Assembly (NCBI GenBank): GCA_016901755.1 | Contig: JACJKV010000009.1 | Span: 1 to 64,000, forward strand | Length of the DNA stretch: 64,000 nucleotides | Direction of reading: 5' to 3' | Origin: Thomasclavelia spiroformis | GTDB lineage: Bacteria > Bacillota_I > Bacilli_A > Erysipelotrichales > Coprobacillaceae | The notes under the pieces: model-generated | What the model saw: the letters and a program-made list of their open reading frames with translations, nothing else | Told to the model about the DNA's origin: nothing | Database searches by the model: none | Shown here: in pieces, positions 35,144-44,923 of the stretch | How the letters are laid out: every line of letters starts with the position of its first letter | Numbering within the stretch: position 1 is the first letter of the stretch | Position numbers and translations under genes: made by a program

Positions 35144-36724
35144 ATGGAAACTTATGGAATCGAGAAATATGGGTTTAACCCAACCGGACGCATTTTCCGA
35201 AACAATCCACCAGGAGCTCTCGTTGAAAAAGCTTTGCTTAACGGAGAAGGAAGATTAAGCCGTGCCGGTGCATTATGTATTGAAACAGGAAAAAGAACAG
35301 GGCGTTCACCTAACGATAAATATATCGTTGATACCCCTGCGGTTCATGATCTGATTTCTTGGGGAAAAATCAATCGTCCTGTTTCAAAAGAAGTATTTGA
35401 TCAGGTATATGATGCCATCATCAACTATTTAAATGACAAAGATCTATACATCTTTGATGGTTTTGCTGGAGCTAACCGCAAATATCAGTATGGTTTCAGG
35501 ATCATCAATGAAAAAGCAAGTCAGAATCTGTTTATCAGAAATCTGCTGATCAGACCAAAAAAAGGTCAACTGGAAAACTTTAAGGAAGATTATCTGATTA
35601 TGGTTGCACCTGGCTGTCTGTTAGACTATGAAAAGCTAGGTATCAACAGCGAATGTGCCGTTATGATCGACTACGAAAGACAGATCGTTCTGATTGCTGG
35701 TACAGGATATTCAGGAGAAATCAAAAAATCAGTATTCTCCGTGATGAACTTTATTTTGCCTCAGAAAAAAATATTTACGATGCACTGTTCTGCCAATATG
35801 GGTATCGACGGTGACACTGCATTATTCTTCGGGCTTTCAGGAACAGGAAAAACGACATTATCAGCCGATCCTAATCGTCGACTGATTGGTGATGATGAAC
35901 ATGGCTGGTCAAGAAACAGTATCTTTAATTTTGAAGGAGGATGCTATGCAAAATGTATCAACCTGTCTAAAGAAAACGAGCCAGAAATATGGAACGCCAT
36001 CAAATTTGGGGCAGTAGCTGAAAACGTCATTTTATTCGAAGATACCCGTATCATTAACTTTGATGATGATTCAATCACTGAAAATACCCGTGTTGGTTAT
36101 CCAGTAGATTTTATTCCTAACACCGTTTCTTCTGGTGTTGGTCCTATTCCAAGAACGATTTTCTTCTTGGCAGCAGACGCTTTTGGAGTCTTACCACCTA
36201 TTTCCAAGCTGGACAAATATTCTGCTATATATCACTTTGTATCAGGATATACCAGCAAGCTGGCAGGAACCGAAGATGGTGTCACTGAACCAGAAGCAAC
36301 ATTTTCAACCTGCTTTGGTGAACCTTTTTTACCACTGGATACCGCTATGTACGCTCAACAGTTTGGTCGCCGTGTTGAAAAATCTGGTGCTAATGTTTTT
36401 CTGATCAATACCGGATGGACAGGAGGACAATATGGTAAAGGTCATCGTATCCCATTAAAATATACACGCGCCATGATCAACGCTGCATTAAATGGTGATC
36501 TGGATTTTGTGGAATATAACAAAGATCCATTCTTTAATTTAAGCATTCCTAGAAGCTGTCCAGGGGTACCTGCCGAAATGCTGAACCCAAAAAATACCTG
36601 GACCAATAAGCGTGAATATGATCGTACCGCTAAAAAACTGGTTAAAATGTTCCAGGAAAACTTTAAAAAATACAACCTGTCTATGAACGTTGTCAAAGCC
36701 GGACCAGGACAATATAAAAAATAA
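35144..36724 (+). CDS. pckA: ATP-dependent phosphoenolpyruvate carboxykinase
   Basis: PckA interconverts oxaloacetate and phosphoenolpyruvate with ATP. The 526-residue protein shows IETGKRTGRSPNDKYIVD at the N-terminus, the kinase-1a P-loop FGLSGTGKTTLSADP (about 225-240) and the kinase-2 region GDDEHGWS. The ENTRVGYPVDFIPN block and the GWTGG active-site segment near 420 are also present. Length matches the family. Its promoter region (34888-35143) follows a terminated small gene. In anaerobic gut bacteria the enzyme often runs in the PEP-to-oxaloacetate direction. Confidence 0.96.
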   Translation: METYGIEKYGFNPTGRIFRNNPPGALVEKALLNGEGRLSRAGALCIETGKRTGRSPNDKYIVDTPAVHDLISWGKINRPVSKEVFDQVYDAIINYLNDKDLYIFDGFAGANRKYQYGFRIINEKASQNLFIRNLLIRPKKGQLENFKEDYLIMVAPGCLLDYEKLGINSECAVMIDYERQIVLIAGTGYSGEIKKSVFSVMNFILPQKKIFTMHCSANMGIDGDTALFFGLSGTGKTTLSADPNRRLIGDDEHGWSRNSIFNFEGGCYAKCINLSKENEPEIWNAIKFGAVAENVILFEDTRIINFDDDSITENTRVGYPVDFIPNTVSSGVGPIPRTIFFLAADAFGVLPPISKLDKYSAIYHFVSGYTSKLAGTEDGVTEPEATFSTCFGEPFLPLDTAMYAQQFGRRVEKSGANVFLINTGWTGGQYGKGHRIPLKYTRAMINAALNGDLDFVEYNKDPFFNLSIPRSCPGVPAEMLNPKNTWTNKREYDRTAKKLVKMFQENFKKYNLSMNVVKAGPGQYKK

Positions 36725-36730
36725 ACCAAT

Positions 36731-36766
36731 AAAATACCTCTCAGGAAAAATCCTGAGAGGTATTTT
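36731..36766. terminator. Perfect bidirectional terminator after pckA
   Basis: A 16-bp perfect stem AAAATACCTCTCAGGA with its complement around a four-base loop, with A and T tracts, separates pckA from the converging arylsulfotransferase-like gene. Confidence 0.9.
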
Positions 36767-36767
36767 A

Positions 36768-38384
36768 TTATTCAAACCACAAATCAAATGAATATTTTAA
36801 TACACGATAAGCATATTCTTCTGCTTCATATTCAAATTCTCTAATCAGATTGCCACTAGCATCATATTCTGCAAAGCTTAAATCTTTTCCAGAACTGGTT
36901 TGAATATGTCCATCATAATATTCAATGGAACTGACAATAGCTGAATAAGGTAAAACAATACTGTCAACCAAAGTATAAGTTCCGGTATTTTCATTAACCA
37001 GATATTTATAATAATATGAACATGTGCCTTGCTGATAGGTTCCTACCCCTTCAATATTGGACCAGTCATAATCGCTGCGTGTAGACATCTTACCATAATT
37101 ATTGTTAAACATCGAAACATAATAACATCCTGATTCCATATCTTCATCACGAGAATATGTGACTGCATGCTGTCCCGCCTGACTAGAAAAATCACTCACT
37201 TTATCTAAAATCAGATCCTGATAAGATAAATCTTCATAAATACTTTCATCACTGATCATATAATCAATTTCACTTTCACCATAAAGATCCGTTATTTTTA
37301 TGATCGTTGATAATTCTCTGGAACTGACTAACAAAGAACCATCATCCATTAATGATAAGCTATTTAAATGGATCCAATCCTGTTCATCGCCACCATATGT
37401 ATTTTTTTCGCCTTTGCCTTCTGCCGTTTCATACATTTCTGGCAGCAGTTCTTTCATGTTTACCAGTTCTTGAGTTTTCCCCGTTTTAAGATTCAAAGAA
37501 ACAACTCTGTCTTCAATAGTATCATCATCATCCTTATTAGCCAATATCAGCAGACTATGACGTTGCTGGTCATATATAAAATCATGATGCATGTAGTAAC
37601 CATCAAGTTCCATTATTTTTTCAATTTTCCCTTGACGATTTACAAATAAAAAGCCTCTTTTATCATAAGTATAAACCAGCTGATCATCAATCGTTAATAC
37701 CCGGTCACTACGGTATTCACTGTCATCAACGATCAGTTCACTTCTTAAGGTTCCGTTATTATCATAAAGAAAAATATTTGATCTTGTATCTTTACCAAGC
37801 ATGGCAAATAAACCATTGCTTAAAGCTTCCTGACTTTCACCATCAGTTATTTTCAGCTGATTGGCAGCATTGCTTGGAGATTTTGGCATCTTTAATGTAT
37901 ACGTAAAACTTTGATCATTGACATTTAAAATCAATGTATTGGTTTCACCTGCAACCAGACCAATGATCTGATAACCGTCATCCTGGTCAGTCTTGAGAGT
38001 TTGACTGTAATCAGCATAACCATCGGTTTTAATAGTATAGCTGACATTTTCAACACTTTCATTAAAATAAACATTAACAGCATTACTGTTAGTACCAAAA
38101 GGATCATAAATTAAAAACGGTTGACTGATACTGGCACCTTTTTTTTCATCATCAATCAGATTCTGGATAAAATCCTGATATTCCATATCAAAAATATTAA
38201 ATTCTCCATCAGTCTTGATCATTTTGATTTCATCAGCAATCTCACTGTCAGCAATTCTGACATTGTTTTCTAACTGCAAAGAACTGCGATAAAGATAAAC
38301 ACCCAAAAGCAGACACGAAACAATGATCATAGCTGCAAATAATCTGTATTTACTTTTGATTTTTGTGATCAGATTCATACTCAT
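36768..38384 (-). CDS. Membrane-anchored arylsulfotransferase (ASST)-family protein
   Basis: The ATG at 38384 follows GGAAGG. The 538-residue product has one N-terminal transmembrane anchor (about 13-32) and an extracytoplasmic beta-propeller of the arylsulfate sulfotransferase family. Family-like His and Arg residues stand in MHHDFIYD, DWIHLNSLSLMDDGSLLVSSR and QHAVTY, matching the order of catalytic His and Arg in E. coli AssT. These enzymes move sulfuryl groups between phenols by a ping-pong mechanism on a His. Whether this Gram-positive member is active is unknown. It stands alone. Confidence 0.82.
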   Translation of the reverse strand: MSMNLITKIKSKYRLFAAMIIVSCLLLGVYLYRSSLQLENNVRIADSEIADEIKMIKTDGEFNIFDMEYQDFIQNLIDDEKKGASISQPFLIYDPFGTNSNAVNVYFNESVENVSYTIKTDGYADYSQTLKTDQDDGYQIIGLVAGETNTLILNVNDQSFTYTLKMPKSPSNAANQLKITDGESQEALSNGLFAMLGKDTRSNIFLYDNNGTLRSELIVDDSEYRSDRVLTIDDQLVYTYDKRGFLFVNRQGKIEKIMELDGYYMHHDFIYDQQRHSLLILANKDDDDTIEDRVVSLNLKTGKTQELVNMKELLPEMYETAEGKGEKNTYGGDEQDWIHLNSLSLMDDGSLLVSSRELSTIIKITDLYGESEIDYMISDESIYEDLSYQDLILDKVSDFSSQAGQHAVTYSRDEDMESGCYYVSMFNNNYGKMSTRSDYDWSNIEGVGTYQQGTCSYYYKYLVNENTGTYTLVDSIVLPYSAIVSSIEYYDGHIQTSSGKDLSFAEYDASGNLIREFEYEAEEYAYRVLKYSFDLWFE

Positions 38385-38537
38385 ACCTTCCTTCCTCATT
38401 TCTATCTTGACATAACTTTAAAAAAGAAATATCGCATAATTTCAAAAAAATATGTGATGATCTTTCAAGCAAATGATTTGGAAAAATCAGAAATCACTAT
38501 ATAATATAAATATATGTATCAAAAGGAGAAAATACCG

Positions 38538-39431
38538 ATGAAAATACTTGTGATCGGCGGGACCTATTTTCTAGGTCGTGTATTTACCATGCTAGCCAGT
38601 ACAAAACATCAGCTGACCCTTATTAATCGTGGACATTATGATATGTCATCATACGCGGTTGAACAGTTTCATTTTGACCGTCACGATCAGGTCAAATGGC
38701 AAGAACTGGCAAACAGAAAATTTGATGTTGTGGTTGATTTCTGTGCTTACCAGCAAAATGATATTAAAATCGTAACTGATATCCTGCAAAACCATATCAA
38801 ACAATATATCTACATCTCAACCGTTGATGTCTATTTACGACAAAGCGGAAAACTTCAGGATGAAAACCATCCTTTAGAAAATCGTCATTTTGCCGGTGAT
38901 GAGGGAGAATATATTTATCAAAAAAGATTATTAGAAGATGAACTGATCACGCAATGCACAAAATTTGGCATTGCCTATAATTCAATAAGACCAGGAAATA
39001 TATATGGACCCTATAATTACGCTCCTCGCGAATCATTACTGATCAAAAGAGCCATCGAACAGAAAAATCTTTTTCATCTCAGTGATGCTAAAGCAAAGTT
39101 CCAAATGGTATATGTCAAAGATGTCGTCAACGCTTTATTAATGATCATTGAACAGAAAATATACGATCAGTCATTTAACATCGTTAATGATGAACTTATT
39201 GACTATGATCAGATCAATGAAATTCTTAGTTCATGCCAGCCTCTGTCCATTGAAGATCATACGATCAAAGAAGCCATCGATTGTCAATATCCTTTACCTT
39301 TTCCAGTTGCCCTCTGGCAACAGGAGCTCTATAGCGGTAAAAAAATTGAAAACGTCGGTTTAGTCTTTACACCATTGAAAGAGGGACTGAAAAAAACTTA
39401 TGAAGCTTTTCTGCCCGTCTATCAGAAATAA
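38538..39431 (+). CDS. NAD-dependent epimerase/dehydratase-like protein
   Basis: The ATG at 38538 follows AAAGGAGA. The 297-residue extended-SDR-like protein opens with the Rossmann loop KILVIGGTYFLGR and has the catalytic YxxxK near residue 130 (YIYQKRL) with YISTVDVY (Ser/Thr) before it. RPGNIYGPYN resembles nucleotide-sugar epimerases. Related proteins in Bacillota are NAD-dependent epimerases and plant-like mRNA-binding homologues. The substrate is not visible. Confidence 0.83.
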   Translation: MKILVIGGTYFLGRVFTMLASTKHQLTLINRGHYDMSSYAVEQFHFDRHDQVKWQELANRKFDVVVDFCAYQQNDIKIVTDILQNHIKQYIYISTVDVYLRQSGKLQDENHPLENRHFAGDEGEYIYQKRLLEDELITQCTKFGIAYNSIRPGNIYGPYNYAPRESLLIKRAIEQKNLFHLSDAKAKFQMVYVKDVVNALLMIIEQKIYDQSFNIVNDELIDYDQINEILSSCQPLSIEDHTIKEAIDCQYPLPFPVALWQQELYSGKKIENVGLVFTPLKEGLKKTYEAFLPVYQK

Positions 39432-39479
39432 CCCTGTTATTTAAATTATATGTTAGAAATTTTAAATTATGACCAGCGC

Positions 39480-39505
39480 AAAAAAAAGGCAGATTTCTCT
39501 GCCTT

Positions 39506-39508
<3 letters not shown>
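39480..39508. terminator. Terminator of bglA
   Basis: The stem AAAAGGCAG/CTGCCTTTT sits at the 3' end of the glucosidase gene and also faces the converging epimerase gene. Confidence 0.8.
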
Positions 39509-40948
<1,440 letters not shown>

Positions 40949-40990
40949 TTACTACATTCCTCCTTATTTTCTCCATATTTTTATATAAAT

Positions 40991-41028
40991 AATATAACGT
41001 ATTTCACCAAAAGATGTAAACACTTTCA
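40991..41028 (-). promoter_or_regulatory. bglA promoter with CcpA-type cre site
   Basis: On the minus strand TTTACA (41015-41020) and TATATT (40991-40996, 18-base spacer) form the promoter. The plus strand reads TGTAAACACTTTCA at 41015-41028, one mismatch from the cre consensus WGWAARCGYTWWCA. The overlap with -35 implies carbon catabolite repression. Confidence 0.75.
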
Positions 41029-41044
41029 TAATGTGAAAAACATA

Positions 41045-42280
41045 TTATGCATTTAATGCCTGGCGACAGATATCAAATACATCACGAATAGAGAGACCCT
41101 GTTTTTGGGCAATCGCTTTAACATCTTCATATTCTGGATAAACATAACGACTTCCATCAAAATCAATAACTTTACCTCGTACCTCACCAAAAGGCGTCAT
41201 CACTGCTGTATTTTGACGATTTAAAATTGTACGCTGTTCACGACGATATCTAAGCCCAATACTGGTAGTATGTTTAAAAATTACATCTTGCATGGCTTTA
41301 AGCTGTTGAGGATGACAGGCTATTGACAGACGATAGGCTGGACGGTTTTTCTTCATAAAAATAGGTGTAAAGAAAACATCAAGCGCTCCCTGAGCAAACA
41401 GCTGTTCCATAGTAAATCCCAGAATTTCCCCACTGCAGTCATCAATATTTGTTTCAATAACCAGGATTTCATCCTGATTTTCTTCAATCGTTCCACATAA
41501 TACTTTTAAAACATTAGGAATCTTTAAATCTTTGGTTCCACATCCCCAGCCAATTTTATTGACCTTCATGGCAGGCATAGTACGAAATGATTGTGCTAAT
41601 TGAGCAATAATGGCCGCCCCAGTTGGGGTTACCAGTTCGGTATCAATATCGATCTGTCTAAACATTACATCACTTGCAGCAAATATCTCTGATGTCGCCG
41701 GTACTGGTACACTGATCATGCCGTGGGCACATTGAATAAAACCATGACCATCATTAACAACACTGCTCATTATTTTATCAGGAGCAATTTTCGTAATTAA
41801 AATAGCCGTTCCAATAATATCAACGATCGAATCAATAGCTCCAACTTCATGAAAATGAACATTTTCTAAAGTTTCATTGTGTACTTTACTTTCAGCTAAA
41901 GCTACCTTCAGAAATATCTTTTTCGCTAATTCTTTAGCCTTTAAATCAATATCAGCCTCATCGATGATCTTATTAACATCAAATAGATTCCTGTGATCAT
42001 GGTGATGATGGTCATGGTGGTGTTCGTGATCATGGTGATGGTGTTCATGTTCATGATCATGATCATGATGATGGTGATGATCAGCTTCTAAATGAACATC
42101 GACATATGTGCCTGTTATGCCATTTTTTTTGGTTTTCGATACATGCAGATGATAACCATCAACATGAACTTTTTTTAATTCCTTCTGCAAATAATCAGGA
42201 TCATCAACAAGTTCCATCAAAGCTCCCAATGTCATATTTCCACTGATTCCACTGCTGCAATCAAAATATAATACTTTCAT
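41045..42280 (-). CDS. larC: Nickel-pincer cofactor metal-insertion protein LarC
   Basis: The ATG at 42280 follows AGGAGG and overlaps larB by one base. The 411-residue protein contains the N-terminal YFDCSSGISGNMTLGAL motif and a His-rich segment (about residues 72-103, His with Asp and Glu) between the two LarC halves. It is one continuous reading frame here, whereas some bacteria need a frameshift to join LarC1 and LarC2. It uses CTP to insert nickel into the pincer cofactor of LarA-type racemases. The His-rich loop likely binds Ni. Confidence 0.92.
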   Translation of the reverse strand: MKVLYFDCSSGISGNMTLGALMELVDDPDYLQKELKKVHVDGYHLHVSKTKKNGITGTYVDVHLEADHHHHHDHDHEHEHHHHDHEHHHDHHHHDHRNLFDVNKIIDEADIDLKAKELAKKIFLKVALAESKVHNETLENVHFHEVGAIDSIVDIIGTAILITKIAPDKIMSSVVNDGHGFIQCAHGMISVPVPATSEIFAASDVMFRQIDIDTELVTPTGAAIIAQLAQSFRTMPAMKVNKIGWGCGTKDLKIPNVLKVLCGTIEENQDEILVIETNIDDCSGEILGFTMEQLFAQGALDVFFTPIFMKKNRPAYRLSIACHPQQLKAMQDVIFKHTTSIGLRYRREQRTILNRQNTAVMTPFGEVRGKVIDFDGSRYVYPEYEDVKAIAQKQGLSIRDVFDICRQALNA

Positions 42281-43014
42281 TATCTTTTTCCTCCTAAACA
42301 ATTAATTGAATGTGCCATATAGCCTGCTCCAAAACCATTATCAATGTTAACTACCGCAACGCCACTGGCACAACTGTTCAGCATGGAAAGCAATGCTGAC
42401 AGCCCCTGAAAATTAGCGCCATATCCTACTGAAGTAGGAACAGCTATGACTGGTGCCTTGACCAGTCCACCTACTACCGAAGCCAAAGCTCCTTCCATTC
42501 CCGCGACAACAACAATAACACTGGCTTGCTGAATTTCATCCAGACGATTGAGCAGACGATGTAGTCCGGCAACCCCAACATCATTGATCTGAATTACTTC
42601 ATTACCTAATATCTGGGCGGTAATAGCCGCTTCGTTTGCCGCAAACAGATCACTGGTTCCGGCACAAATAACCGCTATCTTCCCACGATTCAAGATCATC
42701 GGTTTTTCATTATAGTAAAACATCTTTGATAAAGGCTCATATGTAAACTGTGGAAATCTGGAATGCAGTGTTTCATATTTGCTTTTATCTAAACGTGTGA
42801 CCATGATCTGTTTTTGATGATGTTCCAGCATCTGTTCAATAATATGTTCAATCTGTTTTGCAGTTTTCCCGGCCCCATAAATAACTTCCGGTGCACCAGT
42901 TCTTTTTTCACGATCATAATCTATGCAGAATTCCTGATTTTCCATTATATTCATAGCCTCATCGATTCCCATCTGATGAGCCTGTACTTTTTCCAATATA
43001 GCTTTTACGTCCAT
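42280..43014 (-). CDS. larB: Nicotinate dinucleotide carboxylase LarB
   Basis: LarB (PurE-like) carboxylates nicotinic acid adenine dinucleotide and hydrolyses the anhydride, the first step of nickel-pincer cofactor synthesis. The 244-residue protein has an N-terminal helical domain and the PurE-like C-terminal core with ICAGTSD, VVAGMEGALASVVGGL and PTSVGYGANFQGLSALL. It follows larE after 107 bases that carry an inverted repeat. Confidence 0.93.
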   Translation of the reverse strand: MDVKAILEKVQAHQMGIDEAMNIMENQEFCIDYDREKRTGAPEVIYGAGKTAKQIEHIIEQMLEHHQKQIMVTRLDKSKYETLHSRFPQFTYEPLSKMFYYNEKPMILNRGKIAVICAGTSDLFAANEAAITAQILGNEVIQINDVGVAGLHRLLNRLDEIQQASVIVVVAGMEGALASVVGGLVKAPVIAVPTSVGYGANFQGLSALLSMLNSCASGVAVVNIDNGFGAGYMAHSINCLGGKR

Positions 43015-43033
43015 AAGTTCTCCTTAAACAAAA

Positions 43034-43077
43034 ACAGTAAACGTCATATTATTGTGAAAAAACAAAACATTTACTGT
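43034..43077 (-). terminator. Inverted repeat between larE and larB, possible attenuator
   Basis: ACAGTAAA (43034-43041) and TTTACTGT (43070-43077) can form an 8-bp stem with a 28-base loop; on the minus strand the second arm is followed by TTTTTGTTT. It could tune transcription into larBC. The long loop makes it less certain than other terminators here. Confidence 0.5.
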
Positions 43078-43121
43078 TATTTTATTTTTGCTTCCCCTTA
43101 ACATTTAAACATGAATACGTT

Positions 43122-43928
43122 TTACTTGACTTCATGTATCATATCTGTTTCATTATTCAACTGATCATAACTGCCACTGCTGATTCCCTTCAGATCTAAC
43201 GTCACATAATGAAAGCCGTAGGCTTTTATTTCATCAATTAACACTGTATCACTGATTATTTTGTCAAAATCTTTTTTCTCAGCTTCGATACGCACCAGAT
43301 CATGATGAATACGACATCTCACATGCAGGATTTCTCTTTGATGCAGTAATGATTCAATACTGTCTAAACGCATCAGTTTATCTTTGGTCAGTTCTGTATC
43401 ATAAGGAAATCTTGAAGCTAAACAGGCATTGGCCGGTTTAGCAGCAGTTGATAGCTGAAGCTGTTTTGAGTAATTTCTGATTTCTGATTTGTACATATGC
43501 TGTAAAGGCGATAAAATATTCAATTCCTGACAGGCTTTTCTTCCTGGACGATAAACACCCTGATCATCTTTATTCATTCCATCTAACACTTTAGTAAAAC
43601 CTCTTTGATGAGCTCTTTCAATCACTTTTGACATGATATTTTTCTTACAGAAATAGCAGCGGTCTTTACGGTTATTTCTAAAGGCGTCGATAGCTAAAAC
43701 ATCAATATTGATGACTTCATAATGATCATCTGATAATAGTGCTTTGGCACTGTCTATATCTTCCTTAGACATCATATCGCCAAAACAGATGACAGCCAAA
43801 ACATTTTCTTTTCCCAGCGTCTGTTTGGCTACGGTATACAAAAAATGAGAATCACAGCCACCACTATAGGCAATTGCGACCTTCTGATAGCTTTTCAGCT
43901 GTTCTTTTAACTGTTCCAGTTTATCCAT
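43122..43928 (-). CDS. larE: Sulfur-transfer protein LarE
   Basis: LarE adenylates the carboxylated pyridinium and supplies sulfur for the nickel-pincer cofactor. The 268-residue protein has the PP-loop AYSGGCDSHFLYTVAK and DRCYFC near residue 91. The sacrificial Cys region is ANACLASRFP (Cys169), and another Cys is at HVRCRIH (Cys205). In L. plantarum the single Cys at this position gives up its own sulfur; versions with more Cys carry an Fe-S cluster. It is the first lar gene; larA is not in the window. Confidence 0.93.
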   Translation of the reverse strand: MDKLEQLKEQLKSYQKVAIAYSGGCDSHFLYTVAKQTLGKENVLAVICFGDMMSKEDIDSAKALLSDDHYEVINIDVLAIDAFRNNRKDRCYFCKKNIMSKVIERAHQRGFTKVLDGMNKDDQGVYRPGRKACQELNILSPLQHMYKSEIRNYSKQLQLSTAAKPANACLASRFPYDTELTKDKLMRLDSIESLLHQREILHVRCRIHHDLVRIEAEKKDFDKIISDTVLIDEIKAYGFHYVTLDLKGISSGSYDQLNNETDMIHEVK

Positions 43929-43989
43929 TCTCTCACCTCTTCATGGTAGAAAACATTATATCATACAAACAAAACTTTGAAAACAAACG

Positions 43990-44012
43990 AAAAAAAGGCT
44001 TGCGCCTTTTTA
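43990..44012 (-). terminator. Terminator of the zinc-ribbon gene
   Basis: AAAAAGGC-TTGC-GCCTTTTT with a T-run on the minus strand ends the gene just upstream of larE. Confidence 0.85.
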
Positions 44013-44852
44013 TCATAGTTTCGTTCCACATCCTGTACAGAATGCCTGTCCAGGCTGATATGGTTTTCCACATTTTGGACAAACCAGATTTTGTTTATCA
44101 CCGTTTAATGGTGCTCCACAAATATCACACTTATCTTTAGCACCATCAATTTCCAGACCACAATTTGGACATACCTTAACCTGTCCATTGACTTGTGTCT
44201 CCGATTTTACACTATTCAACTGATTGCCACAGACAACACAGAATTTCTGATCAGGCTGAATAGGTGATTGACAATGTGGACATAATAAAAGTGTTTTTTC
44301 ATTTTCTGGTGCAACTTGATGATCATTGTTTAATGGTTTTCCACAATACGTACAAAAAGTCTGGCCTTCTTTAATTTCATGACCACAATTTGGACATTGA
44401 GCTGTCATTTGTACTTCTTCATGTTCTTTTGTATCAATGTCATCATGACTTTCTTTATTATCATCTGCATCAACAGCCACTTTAGTTCCACATTGTGTAC
44501 AGAACAACTGACCTTCCATCAGTTCTGCGCCACAATTAACACAATGTTTTCCATCATTAACCGTTTGAATAAGTTTAGTCCCGCATTTTAGACAAAAAGT
44601 CGCACTATCTGGATTTTGATGCCCACATGCTGGACAGATGACAATACCTTTCAAAGTCAGTATTTCTTTTTCATACTGAGCAATACGTTCTTTAACTGTA
44701 TCAATTTCCTGGCAGAGCTTTGTTATTTCATCTGAATTAGTGTTATGATCCTGGTAATAAAGTTTACCAATCTGCAGGTATTTTTCTTCGATCTGCTGTT
44801 TTTCATCATTCATTTTCTTTTCAATTTCATCAATATTAATCATTTCTGACAT
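44013..44852 (-). CDS. Six-fold zinc-ribbon protein
   Basis: The start at 44852 follows GAGGGGG. The 279-residue protein has a coiled-coil N-terminus (about 1-65), followed by six zinc ribbons of the double-knuckle type, each CxxC-x(n)-CxxCG, 24 Cys in all. The ribbons carry the pattern FC..CG, as in the DZANK-like family. No enzymatic domain or transmembrane helix is present. Such proteins may be scaffolds or RNA or protein-binding adaptors; the function is unknown. Confidence 0.85.
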   Translation of the reverse strand: MSEMINIDEIEKKMNDEKQQIEEKYLQIGKLYYQDHNTNSDEITKLCQEIDTVKERIAQYEKEILTLKGIVICPACGHQNPDSATFCLKCGTKLIQTVNDGKHCVNCGAELMEGQLFCTQCGTKVAVDADDNKESHDDIDTKEHEEVQMTAQCPNCGHEIKEGQTFCTYCGKPLNNDHQVAPENEKTLLLCPHCQSPIQPDQKFCVVCGNQLNSVKSETQVNGQVKVCPNCGLEIDGAKDKCDICGAPLNGDKQNLVCPKCGKPYQPGQAFCTGCGTKL

Positions 44853-44894
44853 TCCAATCCCCCTCACATATATTTCTATTATATAAGATTATGT

Positions 44895-44923
44895 AAAAAA
44901 AAAGTAGAATTTCTTCTACTTTT
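44895..44923 (-). terminator. Terminator overlapping the typA stop
   Basis: AAAAGTAGAA with TTCTACTTTT and a four-base loop; the upstream arm lies within the final codons of typA and a T-run follows. Confidence 0.85.

Noticed and set aside
42001-42080. A repetitive GATGATCATG-like stretch that looked like a tandem repeat or array
   Set aside because: It is the coding sequence of the His-rich loop in LarC; the repeats follow codons CAT, CAC and GAT and keep the frame.
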